Assembly (NCBI GenBank): GCA_027922465.2
Contig: BQMF02000025.1
Location: forward strand, 777,501-841,500
Direction of reading: 5' to 3'
DNA length: 64,000 bases
Origin: Turritopsis dohrnii
Lineage: Eukaryota > Cnidaria > Hydrozoa > Anthoathecata > Oceaniidae
Shown: positions 33,901 to 39,657 of the stretch, piece after piece
How positions within the stretch are numbered: the stretch's first letter is position 1
Layout: each line of letters begins with the position of its first letter
Translations under genes and position numbers: made by a program
The notes under the pieces: generated by a model
What the model saw: only the letters and a program-made list of their open reading frames with translations
The model's database searches: none
What the model was told of the DNA's origin: nothing

Positions 33901-35769
33901 ATTTGCTTCGAACTCACGTCGCACACAAAAAAAGAAATAATTTCGCTCACAACTTTATCTACCATTTTGCGTGACTTACAAACAAACAAACAGACAGACG
34001 GAGAATCGGCTATTAATATATAGATTTACAAATTAAAAACAAAATAAGTATCTTAAATTTCCAACATTCAGACATTTCCTTCAACATGGCCACCACCATT
34101 TTGCACACAAAGCTCTGTACGCCTCCTCATATGGCGATCAGAATTTCTGATGAATTGTCAATCTTGCCGCAACAAATTGTACTCGGCAACAATTCTTTGT
34201 CATAATGTTTGGAAGATTTCTGGTGGTGTCAAGTAAACCTTATTCTTCAGATAGACTCACAAAAAAAGTCACAAGGCGTGAGGTCAGGTGACCGTGGATG
34301 CCATTTTGGGTTATTGAAGAGACTATTAAACTCACACGAATTTTTCAATGTTTTATGAAAACTCCGCATTTCACTTTTTAAAAAAGTGCACCCTTGAGAA
34401 TATAAAGATAAATTACAACTTAATTAAGAAGTTTGAGATTTTTTGGGAAAAGGTTGAGAAAATGAGCTTTCACACAGTGAAAATATTTTTTCAAAATCGC
34501 TTTTGGGTGTGCAGATATCCTTTCTTAAATTTTGGGACCCAGTTTTTGCAAGACACCTTGTAGTAGCCATTTAAGGTTTTCAGTTTTTACTACAGTCGGC
34601 CTTCAAATAATCGAGCACTCTTTAACTCCTCGATAACTTTTTTTGTCGATTCTTCTAATAATAAAATATTTTTTTAGCAATAGATTCAAAAAGGTGTACC
34701 ACATCAATTTCACTGCACTTTTTAACAAATGGACGTTTGACATGCCGCATTCGTTATTAACCAACTACCGCGATACGTCGTTTAACTACGATTCTTTCCG
34801 ATTCGGGTTATATTATTGGTTAGAAGATCCAGTTCCGAAACCAGGTGAAACATATTATTGTTGTTGTTTTTATTATTTGTACAAATTTACTTGTTAACTT
34901 ATTTATTTATTTATTTAGATTTATATAATATACAAATTCTTTAAGCCCCTTTTATAAATTCATATTTTGACTTATATTTTGGACACATAATCTTGCTAAA
35001 ATTCGAAAATTCTTCCCAGCCCACAGCAGTTGACTAGGTTATGAACTGCAATAAATAAATTCTAACTATATACAACCAAAAACAAAAACAAAAGTGTGTA
35101 TCATATACATCCTCTTAGATCAATTCAGTTCATTTACACTGGTCAGCATGATGTCTTCGCATTCTACTATGTTCTTTGTCTTGACACGAGATCCACTCAA
35201 GCAAAGATTTGATGGACTATCAACTGTCAGCTATATCTTTACAAATCCTTTCATCTACAACTCCTCACGAAGAAGAACTTTCTCTCAACAAGTTTCTCCT
35301 GCACTACAAATTTGTCATTAAATTTTGTTAATTCGTCTGGGGTAAATGAGCAATTTTGCTTATTTGGCTCGTTTTTCCAAACTAAAGTAAGAGACCCTCG
35401 ACCACAACAGGATAATCACACTTTGACAGACACTCTCTTTTGAACAATAACCTTGTAATGACATCAAACATGATCTTGAGGAATCGTTATTTTTATTTAG
35501 TTCGTGATGTGCCAGACTCGTTTTGGATAATGTTGTTTATCATGATTTTTCCGTTTTCTGTGCTTACACTTGCCATTGCAATACTGGTATGTACGCGCAC
35601 AAAGCTCGGTTTTAATGTCACCGTTTGGAAATACAAACGCGATAAGAAGCAAATCAATATGTATCGTGAGAAAGCTCGAAAAAAGAAAATGTCACAGTAC
35701 ATGGAGAAACATGAAGAAAAGCTACGTGACCAATTGGCCAGTGAAGGAGTGGACATAAATAACACCTAA
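9951..35769 (+). CDS. Unrecognised type I membrane glycoprotein, copy B (eight exons, 468 residues)
   Basis: Exons: 9951-10229, 10300-10361, 29943-30151, 31214-31434, 31844-31990, 32232-32284, 34678-34844 and 35501-35769 (TAA). Every junction has GT..AG and restores the frame. The ATG at 9951 starts a plausible signal peptide (MIRYFSLKILVLPCLLYIYT); an in-frame ATG at 9894 is possible. The ectodomain shows FVNGMITYLEVLDEF, ISTAWYDINQDQS, YLCYYEG..C.IPYTEIIEH, IGWAINITYG and KWTFDMPHSLL, with several N-glycosylation sequons (NGS, NMT, NET, NIT, NFT). One helix near the C-terminus (SFWIMLFIMIFPFSVLTLAI) precedes a short lysine/arginine-rich tail. It is paralogous to the gene at 876-4127. Intron 2 spans 19.6 kb and is full of transposons. 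I cannot name the family; the function is unknown. Confidence 0.8.
10362..11340. other. Start of intron 2 of copy B, no further features
   Basis: This stretch is AT-rich sequence after the GTAAGT donor at 10362. Short open frames here (10396-10632, 11151-11333) show no motif I recognise. Confidence 0.4.
11340..11370. mobile_element. Solitary mariner-like terminal repeat
   Basis: The string ccgggtgagtcaaaagtaag, preceded by ta, has the look of a Tc1/mariner terminal repeat. No inverted partner was found within the next few kilobases, so this is an isolated end. Confidence 0.3.
11634..11985 (-). pseudogene. hAT (ZMYM1-like) transposase fragment
   Basis: On the minus strand the frame reads MTDNISRSLQSLRMPPTKGK, NTLQNMRKDEGFDTFF and PVLPRKRKRPPIPDQL. 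The order 'H/D-NLS-x-TLQ', '(I/M)R-x-D-x-x-F-x-x-F', 'LPRKRK-x-P' is that of the C-terminal half of hAT transposases related to ZMYM1 proteins. No catalytic core or dimerisation domain is attached, so it is a remnant in intron 2 of copy B. Confidence 0.55.
12430..12690 (-). pseudogene. pogo/Tigger-like transposase fragment
   Basis: The minus strand gives LQPLVAEIIQKFNVNFRKRF, NILARING and IRWAQEA*REVTGTTIRNCF. This follows the end of the pogo/Tigger (CENP-B-like) DDE domain, where LQP-(L/M)-D-x-G-I-I-x-x-FK is followed by a W-x-x-V-T-x-x-T-I-x-NCF block. The usual aspartate in the first block is replaced (LQPLVAEII) and there is an internal stop, so the copy is dead. A sequence near 13,000 (gagattccactata) may be the end of the same element. 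Confidence 0.5.
13020..13900. other. Gene-free intron sequence
   Basis: Open frames on both strands near 13,210-13,560 overlap each other and have no motif I recognise. The rest is AT-rich. Confidence 0.35.
13920..15275 (+). repeat. Degenerate tandem repeat block
   Basis: Related strings recur in direct order: gctttacctaacacctaaa ends one unit near 14320 and another near 14510, and tttacctaacacctaaagg occurs near 14935. The string cctaaaatgaaaacttgaacc and its variants lie near 13930 and 14560, and aatgaagttcatgacacat-like segments near 14230, 14415 and 14860. The spacing is about 190 bases between the first two units and longer afterwards, so the array is eroded. No coding content was seen. 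Confidence 0.6.
15929..16045. mobile_element. 117-bp foldback MITE with a 19-G tract
   Basis: The ends are tggtgctatttccttttcgc and its near-perfect inverted copy gcgaaaaggaaatagcgcca. The six bases cttagt lie directly on both sides (15923-15928 and 16046-16051) and form a target-site duplication. The interior has gggtcagggttagagttagg and a run of 19 G (16006-16024), which pairs with a C-run next to the left arm. Superfamily not assigned. Confidence 0.75.
16052..18864. other. Gene-free part of intron 2
   Basis: The sequence is AT-rich. A short GC-richer segment at 17,405-17,700 has protein-like pieces (SFESGKPTCPGQEKRC, KEFLHAFRMKSVLVVILDFY) in more than one frame and may be an eroded coding remnant of unknown type. 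Nothing else could be supported. Confidence 0.35.
18865..18960. mobile_element. hAT-like terminal repeat (left-type end)
   Basis: It begins caggggcggatctaggattt and continues with gggttaggcaaat and ataagggcgcaatcg. CAGGGGCGGATC is a typical hAT-type terminus. A related end in inverted order lies at 29590-29638. The flanking eight bases of the two do not match, so they may come from different copies. Confidence 0.45.
19757..19930 (-). repeat. 3' LTR of the Ty3 element
   Basis: 174 bp bounded by TGTT..AACA and identical by eye to 23978-24151. It is preceded by gatat (19752-19756). Confidence 0.95.
19931..19940 (-). other. Polypurine tract of the Ty3 element
   Basis: Read on the minus strand, AAGGGAGGGA directly abuts the 3' LTR. 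This is where plus-strand priming would start. Confidence 0.85.
20043..23897 (-). CDS. Gag-Pol polyprotein of the Ty3 element (RNase H core missing)
   Basis: 1284 residues in one frame; the ATG is at 23897. Domains in order: gag (1-235); two CCHC zinc knuckles (C242-C255, C263-C276); aspartic protease with DSG at 345-347; reverse transcriptase with FSKIDLRDGYHQ around 565 and the catalytic DD at 632-633; integrase with an HHCC finger (H890, H893, C923, C926) and a D955, D1011, E1047 triad with the usual 35-residue spacing. The linker after RT (LTEPIRRLTKKNV, to 740) joins directly to ETDHKPLLSLL (741 on). In family members roughly 100 residues lie between these, including the first RNase H aspartate and the glutamate; here they are absent without loss of frame (about nucleotide 21677). 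Gag and pol share a frame, so no frameshift is needed. No chromodomain was seen. The family call is firm; activity in reverse transcription is doubtful. Confidence 0.95.
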   Translation of the reverse strand: MAAQLQIPMVSAFDPRGDQHTLSQRWDRWLRSFKYFIAASAIGDDQRKKALLLHMLGTETQELFETLPETGETYEEAVQALTAYFIPLKNVTFERSVFNNAKQETHENIEQFVSRLRKLAQDCDYGDSLNDNIRDRVVSGCRGIKYREKLLAEKNLTLEKVLQIGQSMEAAKSQSQKIEQANNNNNAHDHINTINNRSNNHKSSNGRGRPNNRGTWGNNGHRHRSHPPHPSRGQNTNQKVMCGRCGAIGHRGDVCRRSKNATCNKCGKTGHFQRMCLSKKNNRTDSNRVNQLTSNESTTQATSQHQSAEDLENRFEDISIFEISGHKLPLHSIEILNKKIDVLIDSGSSVNIIDEATYNSFNPKPKLSKSSSRIYPYQSTKPITTLGTFDTMVATDGQEQMAEFIVVQGTSGSILGRSTAVCLDILRLGRPSEPEQVRSLTSGEYKNNVMRKYSELFEGVGKLKNFQLQLHIDPNFTPVQQPIRRIPFHTRRKIEEELDRLLALDIIEPVDGPTTWLNPVVAGSRKNGKIRLCVDMRKANEAIIRERHVIPKLEDITAELHNAKYFSKIDLRDGYHQIELDEASRNITTFATHKGLFRYKRLFYGVNSGFEAFQKQVEIVMTGLQGVKNISDDIVIWGRTQEEHDNRLYALLERLHTNGLRINPDKCILNVPSIDFDGHILSADGIQLDPTKKDAINAIKEPKNVSEVRSLMGLMNYCLKFIPNYATLTEPIRRLTKKNVETDHKPLLSLLTSKAKRPTPRIQRWLLRLQAYLYTMTYIPGKTNAADILSRSPIKTKDLENPAEHHIASITRQAVPESLSIEEIARETASDKVLTSVIANVLKNKWSNNPKATPYHQIRDQLSTSEGILLKNDQIIIPQSLQQKVLKIAHQGHQGIVRTKLYLRDHVWWPKINHDVETLIKQCHACQTVTPQHKKAEPLQPTPLPAEPWQQIGIDLKGPLPDQTTLLVIVDYHSRYPIVYVLNNDTTSGKVIEKLMSTFAIFGYPETIVTDNGPQFISSNFKTFLKSRNISHRKVLPYHAPGNGEVERFNRTIGKFLQTCSASRIDWRKQLDSFLLSYRNTPHPATWVSPFSLLYKHTPRSHLPTFPKARPQNQHIIQKDSAYKNRMKSYTDKKRHAQQHSFRPGQLVLCKNMNRRYKSQPFYETEPYTVTDVNHSGITVSKGDKTFCRHASHVKPYHPSQTAYKQTPPSTPVHRHQTAPNTSTFILLPAEEDIPPLHTETESESDTDSDTIPYGEELDEPNGTNSTRTKRQKRKPHWMKDYDT
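23965..23975 (-). other. Primer binding site, tRNA-Ser type
   Basis: On the minus strand TGGCGACGAGG follows the 5' LTR after two bases. Its complement, CCTCGTCGCCA, equals the acceptor end plus CCA of animal tRNA-Ser (GCU type). A tRNA-Ser primer fits the mag branch of Ty3 elements. Confidence 0.85.
23978..24151 (-). repeat. 5' LTR of the Ty3 element
   Basis: 174 bp, identical by eye to 19757-19930, and followed by gatat (24152-24156). A TATA-like tatataac lies near its outer edge. Confidence 0.95.
24447..24611. mobile_element. 165-bp hAT-like MITE
   Basis: The ends are cagtggcggatctagaggta and its inverted copy tacctctagatccaccactg; the pairing continues through gtcgaaatttgtgta. CAGTGGCGGATC is a hAT-type terminus. 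The eight flanking bases (ttattata / ttacatat) agree only partly. It lies just outside the left arm of the palindrome at 24665. Confidence 0.7.
25691..25913 (-). pseudogene. Inverted copy of the transposon gene's C-terminal (Tudor/SH3-like) end
   Basis: The minus-strand frame ends with MEDDEVEVKCMKRIGSEENR and DIDKLKHS, residue for residue the same as the end of the frame at 27129-27395. It has no upstream coding sequence, because the arm stops here. It is a by-product of the inverted repeat, not a gene. Confidence 0.75.
25914..27395 (+). pseudogene. 5'-truncated, frameshifted transposon gene: DDE-like / C2H2 finger / Tudor-like protein
   Basis: Pieces in order are: GNFYAESLYNICKENGINLR with LDYNEPQKGKDQCDRDSA (25920-26040); CFVDEGNDIVSAEDIHKAL and IPNISSYHSMEFTANAIKLW (26053-26290); a C2H2-like CNVIFCNYEECIY..F..LEVHMIQGVH split by a frameshift near 26465; ALPVRSTFRFNPRQKAF with GEKTGQKASPEDVHMAMRK and IRSLFSRWSKQ (26660-26880); then, after a likely intron (donor after 26910, acceptor tttcaattag at 27122), VGK-type GKWVIVKFNKQWYPGKIL and the Tudor/SH3-like end with a W-x-P core, stop at 27393. 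I know this architecture from uncharacterised cnidarian proteins; the first part resembles a transposase/integrase-like fold around the SDxAGxYH..EPxxGKDxCDR signature, of which the N-terminal half is missing. It is not functional as read. Confidence 0.65.
28431..29160. other. Gene-free part of intron 2
   Basis: AT-rich sequence right of the palindrome. The short frame at 28736-28930 has no motif. Confidence 0.4.
29165..29331 (+). repeat. Three-copy tandem repeat, period about 56
   Basis: Three direct units each contain ttcattc(a/g)(a/t)(t/a)aaagtg, acccatggttgtacc (reduced in the third) and ccttaggcaaattttcttc. The unit shares the ttaggcaaatttt motif with the hAT-like end at 18865, so it may be subterminal to that element family. 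Confidence 0.75.
29590..29638. mobile_element. hAT-like terminal repeat (right-type end)
   Basis: The sequence ends ctggatccgcccctg, the inverse of CAGGGGCGGATCCAG, and carries gggttaggc motifs in the adjoining bases. It is an imperfect inverted match to 18865-18900. Confidence 0.45.
30205..30435. mobile_element. Foldback MITE, family M1 copy 2
   Basis: 231 bp with inverted ends gacctttctcgaattcatg / aaattcgggaaaggtc and an inner gtttaaacgatgcattgtgg / cacaattcagtgtttaaac pair. TA lies on both sides (30203-30204, 30436-30437), the duplication of Tc1/mariner-like elements. It starts 54 bases after the exon 3 donor of copy B. A related copy is at 4142-4339 and a partial end near 36424. Confidence 0.75.
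32204..32231 (+). promoter_or_regulatory. Duplicated 3' splice site before exon 6 of copy B
   Basis: The 14-base string ttctttatttacag occurs twice in direct tandem and the exon begins right after the second. Use of the second acceptor keeps the frame (phase matches copy A's exon at 3076). Use of the first would add 14 bases and shift the frame. Confidence 0.6.
32609..32652 (+). repeat. Poly-A tract
   Basis: Two long A runs are separated by taaaatt, in intron 6 of copy B. They could be the tail of an inserted retrosequence, but nothing recognisable precedes them. Confidence 0.6.
32825..34560 (-). mobile_element. Dead mariner-like element, interrupted by a Helitron
   Basis: The inverted ends gggtgtcccacaaaacctgg and tttgggacccagtttttgca..gacacctt are flanked by TA (32823-32824, 34561-34562). 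On the minus strand at about 34,095-34,320 the translation includes WHPRSPDLTPCDFF, the last part of a mariner transposase including its third catalytic aspartate block, followed by frameshifts and a stop. The first two thirds of the transposase are missing. A 992-bp Helitron sits inside it. Confidence 0.75.
33033..34024 (-). mobile_element. Non-autonomous Helitron
   Basis: On the minus strand it starts TCTATATATTAATAGCC and ends with a hairpin (gccgcc-tt-ggcggc) followed by CTAG. The host bases are A before and T after. These are the three hallmarks of a Helitron: 5' TC, 3' hairpin plus CTRR, and insertion between A and T. No Rep/helicase coding sequence was seen in its 992 bp. It lies inside the mariner remnant, so it arrived later. 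Confidence 0.8.
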
Positions 35770-35770
35770 G

Positions 35771-35792
35771 GAGGAGGAGGAGGAGGAGGAGG
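35771..35792 (+). repeat. GGA microsatellite just after the stop codon of copy B
   Basis: About seven ggag/gag units directly follow the TAA at 35769, in the presumed 3' untranslated region. Confidence 0.8.
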
Positions 35793-35799
35793 AGACGTT

Positions 35800-36517
35800 T
35801 CAACTGTGGAGCTCTTCTGACTGCGTGGTATACCACGAAATGTGCATATACGCCATTGATTTGGGGCAATTGACTCTTATATATATTTAATGGTTTCTGA
35901 CTATTTTGCCAACATATTTGATTAGTAAATTTCTGGGTGAAAGCTTTTGTCTGAAACAACGTTTCATGTAGTGGAATCACAATTAACTCGTTTCATGTAG
36001 TGGGATCACAATTAACTCAAACAATTAACTGGAACCTCTATATATAACTGGAATTCTCAATGACTGAAACTCTTAAGGTGATCTCTTTAAACTAACTCGA
36101 TAGATTTTCCATAACTCGAGTACTTGGTAATTATGCTGGTTGATCCTTTCGATATCGAGTTATTCAGAGTTTGTACAAGATTCTATCAATGAAGAAATTT
36201 TTTAACTTTTCCCTGAACTATTTTGCAAACTCCCTGATATTTCCTGACCATTCTGGCACCATCTTCAAATATAAATGCTTCAAAAATGTTTTTCGTCAGG
36301 ATAGTTTGATTGTTGGAACAGAATTTAATAATGATTAAGAGTGAACGCTACGAAAGATACAGACACCAGTGTGGTAAGGAAGAGAAAACTGTCATATGAG
36401 TAAATATCAGAATTTTCTCCGATATGGACCTTTCCCGAATTTACTACAAATTTGTTGATTTTTACGTAAACATGAAATTAATCACAATCTTCAACCTTCT
36501 CTTGTTTTTCTTATTCG
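35800..36517. other. Downstream flank of copy B
   Basis: The string cgtttcatgtagtggaatcacaatt is repeated in direct order near 35960 and 35990. A fragment ggacctttcccgaattta near 36424 looks like one end of MITE family M1. No gene seen. Confidence 0.45.
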
Positions 36518-38409
36518 TACCCTCACAGAATCTAAATACATTTAAAACGTATTTAGTTTAGTATTTTAAATATATTTAAGATGCGTTTTAAATGCATTTA
36601 TTTCTTGACAAAGTAAAAGCATAAATGTATTTAAAACGTATTTGTAACATATTGAATCCGTATGTAAAACATATCTGAAACATGTTTTAAATATAATCGT
36701 AACGTATTTGAAAAGTATTTAAAACCTATTTAAAATTCTAAAAGTTTATTTGAAATGTGTTTAAAATGTATCTCAAACCTATTTATACGCGCGGATTCCC
36801 TCTTACTTTTTATTTGAAACACATTTAAAATATATCTCAAACCTATTTATACGGACGGATTCCCAGAGCAACACACCGAACTTGAATTGGATTGTAGGGC
36901 AAGAGAGTAAACAGTAGATTAAATAATTTTCATTTTCTTCATGTTACTCAATAATATATACAAAGTGTAGATATAAACTTTTAATAATACTCGTCGATAT
37001 AATGAGAGATAAATAGTCATGATGTTTACATATACTAACACAACAGCATATAAACGCTAAGTTCTACAAAAATGAATGAATGGATAACATATGTTCAAAA
37101 CACAAGCAATGAAATATATATTGTAAGTTAATTCACAGAAATAATGTCATATCTTTGTAATCACATCACACAAAATATAAAAATATATCTATCTAAATAA
37201 TTTTAAAATATAAAATATTACATATAGATTTGATTTTTCTAAAACAACTGGGAAGTTATAAATGACACAAATTTCTACAGAATTGTTACTTTTCACCCCA
37301 TCTTCAGATTCAGAATTTTATTGCTAATCCTTGAGAAACACATTTTTGCTCTGTTGAGGAGTTAGTATATTTGTAAAACACAATTTATCCAAGGCAAAAA
37401 AATATAACTAATGTCTGTTTTCTTCGCAACACTTCCAAGTTCGTCCTTTCATCGTCGAATGTCTTTCATTGTCAAATCTCTTGTCAAATTTTGATACAGC
37501 TTTGAAAGGTGTGAAAGTTTTCACATTTCAATGTTTTATCACAAAATGTGTTAACAAGCATGCGCATGTTAATTAAATTTTGCTGACACAGTTGAAATAA
37601 AAATGTAGAATGTGCTAAATTTATTCCATCGTCTATAGAAAATATTTCTACTCGTAATTATATCTCTGAGTTCAGTATGGCTCTCATGTTAAAACGTACT
37701 CGTAGAGAAAGCTAGAAACTGGTAATTCTGTTGTTTCTATTTTTTATTTTTACTCGACGAAACTCGCCATGACCGTATCGAAATTTCTCATGTAAACAGA
37801 ATGCCGATTTCAAACAGCTTAAAATTTCAAACCGGTTTGAGTTCACTATAATATAGTATAGTATACGGCTCTCATGTAAACGCACTCTTAGTTATGTCCG
37901 TTGTAGAACGACTAAAAAAACTATAAATAAAAACATTGGGAAATGATATTGAAAAACGATGTTGACAGACTGCTAAATCACGTAGAGTTAGCGTGCAATA
38001 ATGGATCTCATTTGTGATCTATTTCGGGGTGGTGTTTTTCGTGAATTCATTTCAAACATTGACTTTTTAAATATGTTTTAAATATATTTGAAAAATAGTT
38101 AACTCAGAGGAAAATATAAAATACATTTAAAATGTATTGCCTTTTTAACAAAATGTATTGATTTTTTAAATGTGTTTTAAATATATTTGAAAACTGATGA
38201 CGAACTCGGAAGAAATTTTTAAATACATTTAAAATGCATTGACTTTTTAAATGTGTTTTAAATATATTTAAAGCTCGGCGACAAACACGGAGAAAATTTC
38301 CAAATACATTTAAAATGTATTTAGAAGCAGAAAAATATAATAAATACGATACCAATACATTTTAAATGTATTTTAAATACAAATACTGTATTTAGATTCT
38401 GTAAGGGTA
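36518..38409. mobile_element. 1.9-kb element with inverted ends and ATTTAAAA-type internal repeats
   Basis: The left end reads TACCCTCACAGAATCTAAA and the right end is its inverted copy (tttagattctgtaagggta), ending at 38409. Inside, imperfect variants of acatttaaaatgtattt recur in both orientations at both ends (36530-36850 and 38040-38395). The outer TA may be a target duplication. No transposase-like frame was seen, so the element is non-autonomous. Confidence 0.6.
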
Positions 38410-39441
38410 CTGTTCAAAGCTAAGCAAGAGTCGGTACATTTTTCTTCATCTGTGGGAAAGTGCTAAGTTTGAATTCTTACTTCAAATTTTATTGTTTTTT
38501 TGCTACATCTCCAACACTGCCATGCGAACGACTTTCCAATAAGTCTTAATAATGACAGAAAGTGACAACGAAGAAAATCACGTACGTCTACCACGTAAAG
38601 TCTGTTGGAGTAATATTAAATGAATTTAAAAGAACAAAAAATGAAGATGAAGAAGAGGATCTAGTATAGAAAATTATATTTGGTTTACACATTCTATCTA
38701 CTTCTGTAACAGTATTTTCATACAGTGAGTTCGGATTTCAGATTGTCTGTTTATTCAGAATGATTGATAACAGATCCAAAACTCTATGCTAAATGGGCTA
38801 CTTTTAATATTATTTCATCAAAATGTTAATAGGATAAAATCATTAAGATATTTTTAAAATTAGAGTAAAGCGATTCAAAATCAAAATATCAACTTCAAGG
38901 AAGGAAATATATTTTGCATCCAGTTTTATTTGATTAATTGATTGATTGATGATTGATTGATTGATTGGCAACAAAGGAAGGATTTATGAAACTAATGAAC
39001 ATGTATAACTTAGAAGTTTGACTCAGCAGTTTGACTCAAATGAAATGAAATTACATGAAATGACTTTAACCAATACACTCAAATCACAATGGCTTGGGAT
39101 GTGTGAATTGAGACGGAGTTGAAGTGAAAAACATTGGCAGAACTTTAAACTACAGTCAATTTGCTACATCAAATATGAGGGAGCTGGTCATGAAGTTCAT
39201 TATGAAACATAGAAAACACCTTTCAGGCAATGTTTATTAATATATTTGTATACATAATAAAGCCTAGTTGACACATTCATTTAATCAAAATTGCAAAGCA
39301 TCATGGGAAATAATGTAAAGTGTGAAGGAAATGGGCTAGCTTGTTTGTTGCTTGGCAACAAAATGTCGAGTCATAGTGGAGGATCAAAAAGTTTTGAAGT
39401 ATCATAACTTCATAAGATAAAGGTCAGGTTACAAATCGTTA
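38410..39441. other. Gene-free stretch with an ATTG microsatellite
   Basis: An (attg)n run with one interruption lies at about 38,931-38,968. Otherwise AT-rich with no supported gene. Confidence 0.5.
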
Positions 39442-39657
39442 GGTGAGAATTATTCTGTTCTATTTCCAATTTTTTTAAAATGAGAAAATAAGTTTAAGAT
39501 TTCAGAAACCAACAAGATAAGACTGCCGTTAGAAGAAGATTTTGCGCTTGTTTTTGGAAAAAGCTTACGGAGAAAGAACAAAATAATTCTGAAAAGCTTG
39601 AAAACAATCGGAGCTCATTTTTTCCAAAAATGGAGATAGAACAAAATAATTCTCACC
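39442..39657. mobile_element. 216-bp foldback MITE
   Basis: The ends are ggtgagaattattctgttct and its inverted copy agaacaaaataattctcacc with two mismatches. A third copy of gaacaaaataattctgaaaa lies inside near 39,578. No target duplication could be fixed. Confidence 0.6.
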
